Shown here piece after piece: positions 1 through 5,397 of a stretch of 5,397 nucleotides of DNA. Positions within the stretch are counted from its first letter, which is position 1, and every line of letters begins with the position of its first letter. The DNA is from Pseudomonadota bacterium (GTDB lineage: Bacteria > Bdellovibrionota_B > Oligoflexia > Oligoflexales > JAPPIL01). The stretch is from assembly GCA_028877195.1 (NCBI GenBank), contig JAPPIL010000113.1, positions 1 to 5,397 of the forward strand, written 5' to 3'. Made by a program: the position numbers and the translations under genes. The notes under the pieces were generated by a model. That model saw only the letters and a list, made by a program, of their open reading frames with translations, was not told the origin of the DNA and did not search any database.

Positions 1-150
1 CCATCTAAACAAGGAGTGAGGGTGGGGCATATTTTGCTCGGTGGGGTGGTTGCGGCTTTTGGGTTGTGGTTATGGCTGGGTATATTGGCAGCGCTAGCAG
101 TGCTGATATTGATTGCCACCGTCAGAGTTATCGGTAGTTTGTGGCGCTAG
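1..150 (+). CDS. Membrane protein, C-terminal end (or a complete ~42-aa small membrane protein)
   Basis: Frame 1 is open from the window edge to a TAG at 148-150. The translation is dominated by a hydrophobic stretch of about 35 residues (from HILLGG through AVLILIATV), then a short basic tail ending SLWR. That is one long or two tightly packed membrane helices with a positive tail that would favour the cytoplasmic side. There are two readings. It may be the last 49 codons of a larger membrane protein starting outside the window. Alternatively it is a small protein starting at GTG 22, which has AAGGAG at 11-16 five bases upstream. I do not recognise the family. It is convergent with the restriction endonuclease gene, so it is probably not part of that operon and may mark the flank of the inserted cassette. 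Confidence 0.5.
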   Translation, partial: PSKQGVRVGHILLGGVVAAFGLWLWLGILAALAVLILIATVRVIGSLWR

Positions 151-280
151 CAGAAGATGTGCACGCGGTTGCCGTTTCAAGTTATCAAGGTGGGCATACA
201 TATGAGTCGGGAGGTGTGTTTTTTAACGATGCCAGGAGGATAGCATAAAGAAAACAAAACCAGAGCCAATAAGCACTCGT
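151..280. other. Convergent intergenic region, no confident gene
   Basis: This stretch lies between the 3' ends of the plus-strand membrane protein gene and the minus-strand endonuclease gene. It holds a 13-codon plus-strand reading frame (ATG 202 to TAG 241-243, reading MSREVCFLTMPGG) with no well-spaced SD. That could be noise or the remnant of a disrupted gene. No strong GC-rich hairpin followed by a T-run is visible in either direction. A weak GAG/CTC pairing near 262-277, followed on the minus strand by a T-rich stretch, is the only terminator-like candidate and is not convincing. Confidence 0.4.
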
Positions 281-1411
281 CTACCTGTCAGACTCGGCTG
301 TTTGCCGAAGGGACAGGAATGCCTCCTTAAGCGGGTGGCTAACTGCACTCTCTGATTCCGTGAGCACCAGTGTCTGATAAGCATCGAGAAATTTGCCCCT
401 GAGGCGATGAAAAAAGTGCAAGAAGTGTTGCAGAAAGCCAATGCAATCCAGCACGGCGATCTCTACCCCATCAAGTTGCTTGTACATGTTCCTTGCATGT
501 GCAACGACTTGCTTTTCAACCGCTTCGGTTGTAACAAAAATATAGTTGTCGATCTGTGGACTGTGTGCAGCAATCTTACTCACTGCTAGATCGATATCAT
601 CTATGCTTACCTGTCTTTGTTTTACCTCGTAGACGGTAATCATCCTATCGTCACTCGTCAGGCATATCTGCACATCTCCCAGCGCAGCGGTTTGTTTGTC
701 AGCTGCATTGTGAGGAAGGAGTTCTCCGACCTTTACATCAATTTTGTTTTTCGCGGCTGTGTAGGCTGCAGCAACAAGGAGTACTGGTAGGCGGCTTGTG
801 TTTTTGTGAGCGAGGTGTTGGCTGATTAGGGTGATAATTTCTTCCGATGACAGAGGTGCTCCTTTTCTACCCTTGCCAACCTCTGACACTAGTGTTTCTA
901 TCCGTTTTTTTCTTTCATCACGCATAGAACAGAGTAAGCGAATCGTGTCGGCTAGGACGTTCTCTGCTGTCTCCCGCCCCCGCGCAACGTCTTCTAGCAG
1001 CTTGAGTGTGTTGCGGTAAACTCTATGCGGTCTTCCAACTAGAGCAACATCTGTTGTTAGTGGTTTGTCTATGTTACGTAGGGCAGGTGTAAGAAACGCT
1101 GTGGTGGAATTACAGGGCAGGCTGCACTTGTTGATAAATGGCGTAATATACTGCTCATCGTATGAACGTCCTGAAAACGATGAGCTGCCACCAATTTTCG
1201 TGTATGGCTCACGTGGATCAACATGTGGTCGATCAATTTTTCCCAACATGCAGGACATCAGTAGTCTTACACAGGCTCGGTTTTCTAAACAGCTTACTAT
1301 GTATTCTATCCTTCGTAGCACCGCAGCGCTCTTCACCTGCGGTACTTCATGCGTTGATTTAGCAACGTCGTAGAAATGTTCAAGAACATGGTGCGGAGAC
1401 TTAGTATTCAA
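281..1411 (-). CDS. SacI-family type II restriction endonuclease (376 aa)
   Basis: Predicted DNA-cleaving partner of the adjacent methyltransferase, acting on unmethylated foreign DNA in the cytoplasm. I recognise it from memory as the family named after SacI (target GAGCTC). Supporting landmarks are GGSSSFSGRSYDEQYITPF (74-92), the NSTTAFLTPALRN block (101-113), LVGRP (124-128) and NAADKQTAALGDVQI (235-249). A PD-(D/E)XK-type core is readable as D246, then E262-V-K264 in VYEVKQ, with D246 and the ExK on successive predicted strands. The TTG start at 1411 is supported by AGGA at 1417-1420 with 5-base spacing and by the TTGA overlap with the methylase stop. An in-frame TAA at 1433-1435 rules out a longer form, and the next Met (residue 52) would cut into the conserved part. 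No frameshift is seen, so the gene looks intact. Its own recognition sequence cannot be read from the protein. The family is likely; GAGCTC specificity is only a possibility. Confidence 0.8.
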   Translation of the reverse strand: MNTKSPHHVLEHFYDVAKSTHEVPQVKSAAVLRRIEYIVSCLENRACVRLLMSCMLGKIDRPHVDPREPYTKIGGSSSFSGRSYDEQYITPFINKCSLPCNSTTAFLTPALRNIDKPLTTDVALVGRPHRVYRNTLKLLEDVARGRETAENVLADTIRLLCSMRDERKKRIETLVSEVGKGRKGAPLSSEEIITLISQHLAHKNTSRLPVLLVAAAYTAAKNKIDVKVGELLPHNAADKQTAALGDVQICLTSDDRMITVYEVKQRQVSIDDIDLAVSKIAAHSPQIDNYIFVTTEAVEKQVVAHARNMYKQLDGVEIAVLDCIGFLQHFLHFFHRLRGKFLDAYQTLVLTESESAVSHPLKEAFLSLRQTAESDR

Positions 1412-2331
1412 CTCTTTCCTGTCTCCACTCTGTTAGAATCGGATAACACTCGTTGCAAATGGTAATTTGTCCACAAGACCTCTACCCGCGTGCCCTTTGT
1501 AGCGTGATTTGTTTTTGGTGCTGCCACATGTTTGAACCAGCGTCGGCGTGGGTAAAGGCTGTCCAGAAACTGACAATCGTAATTTGAAAATGCAACCATC
1601 CCACACACAGAATTTAAAGTGTCAGCTAACTCTTCGTGTTGTTCATCTGTCATCTCGAACCCGTATGCCTTAGCATCGCCACGGGTTGCGTGAACATAGG
1701 GTGGATCGCAGTAAAACAGTGTTGCAGGGGAGTCGTAAAGTCTTATCACGTCAACAGCTGGACGATTTTCAATCTGCACCCGCAGCAGGCGTTGTGCTAT
1801 CTCAGGCAGTGAATTTACCCCACCCAACCAGCGACTGATGACACCACTCATACCCGCTCTGCTAGTATTTTTGCAATTTGCCCACCTACCAATTGAGGCA
1901 GTCTGTGCCAGTCCTGTTCTTACCTGCCTTGCTCGGACATAAAATCGTCGTGCCCTTTCCAGCGGTGAGATATCGGGGTCAAGCGTGCATGCTCGCCCGA
2001 ACTCCTCACGCGAAAACGGAGTTAGTCCGATTTTACGCGTTAGCTCTTCGGATGTATCACGGAGTACACGAAAAAAATTACAGACCTCGCCATCAAGATC
2101 GTTGTAGGTTTCCACAGGCGAGGGCGGTCTGTTCAATAGCAACGCCGCTGACCCAGCGAACGGCTCACAGTAGTGATGGCAATCAGGCAACATTGGCAAC
2201 AGCCAGTTAAGATGTGAAAACTTCCCTCCGTACCAGCCAAACAGAATTAGTTTTTTTCTGCCGCTTAGTCCCGATATCGGCGGTGGTACTCCTCTGTGCG
2301 ATCGCTTAACTGATTCTATGCTTTTGGACAT
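1408..2331 (-). CDS. D12-class DNA N6-adenine methyltransferase (Dam-like, 307 aa)
   Basis: Transfers a methyl group from S-adenosylmethionine to the N6 of adenine in a specific DNA site, presumably protecting host DNA from the neighbouring endonuclease. The motifs run in alpha-group order. Motif X is GWYGGK (32-37), motif I is EPFAGSAAL (56-64) and an NDLDGEV-NFFRVLR segment follows (77-91). A variable target-recognition region lies at about 105-200, the catalytic motif IV DPPY is at 209-212, and VAFSNYD (246-252) and RVEVLWTNY (282-290) complete the fold. Length is normal for the family. I chose ATG 2331 because AGGAG (2338-2342) lies six bases upstream. A GTG at 2370 would add 13 residues unlike the family start and lacks a comparable site. 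All catalytic motifs are intact. It could be an orphan Dam-like enzyme, but the coupled endonuclease gene makes an RM role more likely. The target sequence is not predictable here. Confidence 0.93.
   Translation of the reverse strand: MSKSIESVKRSHRGVPPPISGLSGRKKLILFGWYGGKFSHLNWLLPMLPDCHHYCEPFAGSAALLLNRPPSPVETYNDLDGEVCNFFRVLRDTSEELTRKIGLTPFSREEFGRACTLDPDISPLERARRFYVRARQVRTGLAQTASIGRWANCKNTSRAGMSGVISRWLGGVNSLPEIAQRLLRVQIENRPAVDVIRLYDSPATLFYCDPPYVHATRGDAKAYGFEMTDEQHEELADTLNSVCGMVAFSNYDCQFLDSLYPRRRWFKHVAAPKTNHATKGTRVEVLWTNYHLQRVLSDSNRVETGKS
1417..1420 (-). promoter_or_regulatory. Ribosome binding site of the endonuclease gene
   Basis: On the minus strand AGGA stands five bases before the TTG at 1411-1409, inside the last codons of the methyltransferase gene. 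This site and the 4-base TTGA stop/start overlap decide the start. A TTG start usually gives modest translation, and the overlap couples it to passage of ribosomes through the methylase gene. Confidence 0.6.
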
Positions 2332-2337
2332 GATGTG

Positions 2338-2342
2338 CTCCT
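2338..2342 (-). promoter_or_regulatory. Ribosome binding site of the methyltransferase gene
   Basis: On the minus strand AGGAG precedes ATG 2331-2329 by six bases, an optimal distance. It decides in favour of this ATG over the upstream in-frame GTG at 2370-2368. A short hairpin (2343-2354) sits directly upstream without burying it. Confidence 0.7.
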
Positions 2343-2354
2343 GTGGCCTGCCAC
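2343..2354 (-). repeat. Short inverted repeat next to the methyltransferase SD
   Basis: The arms GTGGC (2350-2354) and GCCAC (2343-2347) are perfect complements separated by two bases; as RNA this would be a 4-5 bp stem with a 2-4 base loop. It abuts the AGGAG of the methyltransferase, so it could modulate ribosome access, but it is short enough to arise by chance. Confidence 0.35.
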
Positions 2355-2370
2355 TACAGAAAGTTCTCAC

Positions 2371-2404
2371 TAGGTGGATAGGTTATAACCCATGTAAGCA
2401 CCTA
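2371..2404. promoter_or_regulatory. Nested palindrome upstream of the methyltransferase gene, candidate operator
   Basis: A perfect 10-bp palindrome, GGTTATAACC, occupies 2381-2390. It lies between the arms of a second inverted repeat, TAGGTG (2371-2376) and CACCTA (2399-2404). TAGGT is also repeated directly at 2379-2383. On the minus strand TATAAC inside the palindrome is a 5/6 match to a sigma70 -10 box, but no good -35 sits 16-18 bases upstream. This is the expected layout for a site where a dimeric regulator, or the methyltransferase itself, could control expression of the RM pair. No regulator gene of the RM controller (C-protein) type is present in the window. The repeats are directly visible; the regulatory role is inference. 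Confidence 0.4.
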
Positions 2405-2405
2405 C

Positions 2406-2427
2406 TTTGTGACTTGTTAGCCACAAA
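2406..2427. repeat. Inverted repeat TTTGTG/CACAAA after the large gene
   Basis: Six-base arms at 2406-2411 and 2422-2427 enclose a 10-base loop, about 20 bp past the stop of the 959-aa gene. No T-run follows on the minus strand, so it is not a classical intrinsic terminator. It adds to the dense repeat content of this spacer. Confidence 0.3.
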
Positions 2428-2447
2428 AAGTATTCTTTGCATCAATA

Positions 2448-5327
2448 TCAACTGAGTGTAACATCATTGCAACTATTCAAATCATCTACGTTGATTAAAC
2501 TTTTTTTAAGCAAGCAGTCTACTGCGCGGTCTGTGTGTCTCTGCGTATCAGTGTTGCTGTTGCGTCCTGCAGCCACGATGGTTTTCACTTGATCTTTATT
2601 TATGTGGAAGATCTTAACGTTATCTCGGCATACAAGCTTTTCAAAACATTTGACTACCTCTGCGGTGTGATCTGGTAGCATTTTGCAAAATTTTTTCAGC
2701 CAATTATAGATTGAAAAGTTTTTTAGCTCACATGTATCTAACACTTTGATACAAGCATTAAGCCGCTCCTTAATGCTTAACTGTTGAACATCAAGCCAGG
2801 GATTAAAATCCCCCATTTCTACGAAATCGCCGTCCTCTACCCTTTTCTTGAAGAAATCAAGGATCTTTTTCAGTTCATCTTTGCTAAACTTATCGTTCTC
2901 ATTACGCAAATTATCACCAACTGTGTAGAGCAGCTCCCCACGATTTTTTTTATCATATGCAGTATTAGTGTAGTACTGGTCAAGTAGGCTGTCTTTGCCA
3001 GTGAGAGAATATTCACCAGCAAGATAGAAGGAAAACAACTGTATCTCTAATGGATGCAACAGGCTTTTTCCATAAGTATCTTTTGATCTAAACTTATCAA
3101 GATGTTGCATAATGAAATTAAAGTTGTCTCGCACAACTTCAAACATCAGTTTGCATGGTTTGTTGTAGCCAACAAGAGCACCTAAAGCTGCGGCACATGC
3201 ATTTGGCTTGTCTTGCGGAAAAATATTTTTCCTATGCAGACTTGTCCAATGCTTGTCAATGGCATGTAGGCGGAGGTAGTTCATACCGAGAATAGCGTGT
3301 TCTTCTGGCTGTAAAACATACTCTGTTTGTGAGTCTAAACGCTGTTTGATAATTTGCTGCGCTGCCGAGAGGTTAGAGCTAGCTTCACACTTATACGCAG
3401 TAATTGCAAAATTGCATAACACGATTAAAGAGCGACCACGAATGGTGTTGATGCCTTCATGGAGTGGATCGTGTCGTATGGTAGACTTTTGTTTTTCTTC
3501 GTCAAGCTCGCGATCATACTGCGTGCAAAGCATCATCAAAATTGATTGTATGCTATTCCAAACAGAAGACAACGACTCTACCTGTCGCTCAAGATATGAA
3601 CTAACAAGCTTGCAAACAGCCCATCTTGGACTTGACCATCCTGGATCTCTGCTATGCAGCTCCCTGCTCTTTTCTTTGCGCCACATTTCATCGGAATAGA
3701 TGAGAACTCGTTTGCTGACTTCCAAATATACATCAAGCATGTCGTATTTTTCTGTCTTAACCTGCTCGTGCATCGCAAAGACAATTTCTCGCAGATAGAC
3801 CGAGTGCTCTATCCTGTCACAATTTTTTAACCAGAACGCCATTCTTTTTCGATCGCAAGCAATCAAATCTTTAAAAACATCAAAGAGCATTGCAGCAAAG
3901 CCAACCCTGTTGATAGCAACGATACGATCATCTTTGATGAATTGTTTTTCATCGCTCCAGTTGTTTATGCGATCAAATAACTCCGAGTCGCTAAAGCTAG
4001 CAAGTTTGTCGTAAGAGTAGGGACTATGGTCATGTATTGACCTTCTTTCTGTTTCATTGGGTGTGTGGTAATGCGGATGTTCCTTATTCTTGATTGGCAT
4101 GTTTTTTAGTCTTTGGAAAATGTCCTTGTATTTACCAAATAGTACCCTTTCAAAGGGGTAGAACTGTGTGCGACGAAGATCGTTCTCTGTGTATGACCTA
4201 CTGTTATCATCACTAAAAGACACGCTATTGATGGTCGCAAAAATTTTTGTGCGCTCCTCCACCGTGAGAAACTCTTCACCGAATTGCTTACATGCACTTT
4301 CAGTCATGTTATAAAAATCATGATCAAACGGATCTTTGCCATATCCATCATATTTAAGGATAAACTCTCTTATCCAAGGTTTAGTCGCTTCACTGGGGTA
4401 CTTAGCAAAAAGACGTAGGCGCAAGTTTTCAAAGAAGGGCATCTTTTCATCACACAAAATTTTGTCCAGCTCTGCAATTTTATCTTGTTGCTTTTCATAG
4501 ACTTTCTCGCAAGCAAGTATCATCGTATCGATCTGCGTTCTCTCATGTCCCTTCTGCTGCTCATCCTGCTGTTCACCGCCAATACTAGATTGTATATCCC
4601 AGTCAAAGTAGTTCATGCCATCATTGTGAGATTTTAGTCTGATCATCTTGGATGTTGCTTTGATGAGGATAGCAGCAGATTTGTATGGTTCTTTTTCTAT
4701 GAGTTGAGGTACAGCCTTGTTCATCATCTCACGGTAAAAGTAAACATCCATACGGTGTTTAGGTTCTAGCCCTGTGCTTACTAACAGGCGAACCTTTTCC
4801 ATGTGCCCTAGTTGCTCATTGTAACCCTTACGTCGCTTGCGTTTTTCTTTATCTTCGGGGTCTGGAGAAAAGCCAACTAATTTTTGAAGGAGTTCTAGTG
4901 CAGCTGCTGATTGTTTGTTTTCTGACCAGTAAATTAAAAGCTTGGCAGCTTCTTCTCCCCAAAGACTAGAGCTTTTGCTCACGTATTTAAGCACCTTTGC
5001 CTTTATCGCCATCGACTGCTTTGGTGGCAGCTGTGCGGCAATCTCCATCATCGTATCACATATTCTAGGGTTATCTATCGTAGGAATTTTTGAAATAATT
5101 TTAGCAACTAGATCAGATTTAACACTAGCCACACTCACTAAGTAGTTCATTGGCAACAATTCAGGCGACTTTTTGAAGTAGCCTTTATTTTTGAGAATTG
5201 GCAACCAAGTCGCATCTGCTTTCTTGGTAATTTGCTCAAAAAAGTATTTGCGATTTGATTCGTTGTCCTTGGATTCTATTATGCTGAAGAGTTGTCTTTG
5301 CTTCTTATCTTTTTCAGATTTGCCCAT
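2448..5327 (-). CDS. Large alpha-helical repeat protein of unknown function (959 aa), probable defence-associated
   Basis: I cannot name a function. The protein appears almost wholly helical, with no signal peptide, membrane segment, Walker A/B, nuclease or methylase motif that I can see. Landmarks in order: an N-terminal block YFFEQ...WLPILKNKGYF (28-51); TDNPRI-like TIDNPRICDTM (83-93); a basic patch KRKRRK (162-167); a Gln/Glu-rich linker (252-258); a His cluster (H417, 419, 421, 432, 434); SDSELFDRINNW (446-457); DPGWSSPRWAVCKL (561-574); HDPLHEGINTIRGRSL (619-633); and a C-terminal helical region with NIFPQDK (701-707). From memory these phrases match large bacterial helical-repeat proteins, usually hypothetical and sometimes fused to or near NTPase or defence genes; this is unverified. 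ATG 5327 has only a weak SD (GGGA, four bases away), and an in-frame TAA at 5346-5348 blocks extension. By eye it is more AT-rich than the two downstream genes. A role as sensor or scaffold is inference. Confidence 0.75.
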   Translation of the reverse strand: MGKSEKDKKQRQLFSIIESKDNESNRKYFFEQITKKADATWLPILKNKGYFKKSPELLPMNYLVSVASVKSDLVAKIISKIPTIDNPRICDTMMEIAAQLPPKQSMAIKAKVLKYVSKSSSLWGEEAAKLLIYWSENKQSAAALELLQKLVGFSPDPEDKEKRKRRKGYNEQLGHMEKVRLLVSTGLEPKHRMDVYFYREMMNKAVPQLIEKEPYKSAAILIKATSKMIRLKSHNDGMNYFDWDIQSSIGGEQQDEQQKGHERTQIDTMILACEKVYEKQQDKIAELDKILCDEKMPFFENLRLRLFAKYPSEATKPWIREFILKYDGYGKDPFDHDFYNMTESACKQFGEEFLTVEERTKIFATINSVSFSDDNSRSYTENDLRRTQFYPFERVLFGKYKDIFQRLKNMPIKNKEHPHYHTPNETERRSIHDHSPYSYDKLASFSDSELFDRINNWSDEKQFIKDDRIVAINRVGFAAMLFDVFKDLIACDRKRMAFWLKNCDRIEHSVYLREIVFAMHEQVKTEKYDMLDVYLEVSKRVLIYSDEMWRKEKSRELHSRDPGWSSPRWAVCKLVSSYLERQVESLSSVWNSIQSILMMLCTQYDRELDEEKQKSTIRHDPLHEGINTIRGRSLIVLCNFAITAYKCEASSNLSAAQQIIKQRLDSQTEYVLQPEEHAILGMNYLRLHAIDKHWTSLHRKNIFPQDKPNACAAALGALVGYNKPCKLMFEVVRDNFNFIMQHLDKFRSKDTYGKSLLHPLEIQLFSFYLAGEYSLTGKDSLLDQYYTNTAYDKKNRGELLYTVGDNLRNENDKFSKDELKKILDFFKKRVEDGDFVEMGDFNPWLDVQQLSIKERLNACIKVLDTCELKNFSIYNWLKKFCKMLPDHTAEVVKCFEKLVCRDNVKIFHINKDQVKTIVAAGRNSNTDTQRHTDRAVDCLLKKSLINVDDLNSCNDVTLS

Positions 5328-5352
5328 TGTATCCCAGAATTCCTTTTATGAT

Positions 5353-5381
5353 ATTTTGTTTTATTGCATATGGTCTATCAA
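5353..5381 (-). promoter_or_regulatory. Candidate sigma70 promoter for the 959-aa gene
   Basis: Read on the minus strand, TTGATA (5376-5381, 5/6 match to the -35 consensus) and CAAAAT (5353-5358, 4/6 match to the -10) are separated by 17 bases. They lie about 25 bases upstream of the start codon in AT-rich DNA. Transcription would begin near 5346, leaving a leader of about 20 bases that contains AAGGA and GGGA. The -10 is weak, and the window ends 16 bases further upstream, so a better promoter may lie outside. Confidence 0.35.
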
Positions 5382-5397
5382 GAATACGGCATATAGG

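Noticed and set aside
262..277. Terminator-like pairing downstream of the endonuclease gene
   Set aside because: Only about three GC pairs with a long loop, and the T-rich stretch after it is interrupted; too weak to call.
223..441. 72-codon minus-strand frame at the end of the nuclease gene
   Set aside because: Overlaps the nuclease 3' end in another frame; the peptide has no recognisable features and the nuclease frame is clearly the coding one.
1878..2210. 110-codon plus-strand open frame
   Set aside because: Antisense to the target-recognition and N-terminal region of the methyltransferase; composition looks like a shadow frame.
2332..2370. N-terminal extension of the methyltransferase from GTG 2370
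   Set aside because: No well-placed SD for the GTG, whereas ATG 2331 has AGGAG at six bases. The extra 13 residues also run through the hairpin next to the SD.
3346..3699. 117-codon plus-strand open frame
   Set aside because: Lies entirely antisense within the 959-aa gene. Its Ser/Cys/Leu-rich translation resembles no family and it has no supporting SD.
1..5397. Absence of GAGCTC (the SacI site) in the window
   Set aside because: I saw none by eye despite several near misses, but only about one is expected by chance in this length, so avoidance cannot be claimed.
1..5397. CRISPR array, tRNA/rRNA genes, insertion sequence or RM controller (C-protein) gene
   Set aside because: No regularly spaced repeats, no cloverleaf-like segments, no transposase motifs and no small helix-turn-helix reading frame were found on either strand.

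Overview
The window carries a compact three-gene minus-strand cassette that looks like an accessory restriction-modification (RM) / defence module. At its left edge is the end of an unrelated plus-strand membrane protein gene. Codon choice, Shine-Dalgarno (SD) sites and the protein families suggest a proteobacterium. I cannot name the genus from sequence alone.

Layout in transcription order, right to left. A 70-bp leader (5328-5397) holds a weak candidate promoter. Next comes a 959-aa all-helical protein with no catalytic motif that I can see (5327-2448). From memory, its scattered conserved phrases match a family of large, mostly uncharacterised bacterial helical-repeat proteins. A 116-bp spacer follows, unusually rich in inverted repeats (2332-2447). 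Then comes a D12-class (alpha-group) N6-adenine DNA methyltransferase with complete motifs X, I and IV (2331-1408). Its TGA stop overlaps, as TTGA, the TTG start of a SacI-family restriction endonuclease with a readable PD-(D/E)XK-type core (1411-281). About 130 bp of noncoding DNA (151-280) separates the cassette from the convergent plus-strand membrane-protein gene ending at 150.

How the genes probably work together: the methyltransferase should protect host sites that the endonuclease cuts, and the two are translationally coupled so that methylase synthesis precedes nuclease synthesis. The large protein is on the same strand and upstream, but the long structured spacer suggests the methylase/nuclease pair may have its own control. 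Whether the large protein is part of the restriction system, a separate defence gene, or a chance neighbour cannot be settled from this window. It is the least explained and most interesting component. By eye, its gene is more AT-rich than the methylase and nuclease genes, which suggests a mosaic origin.
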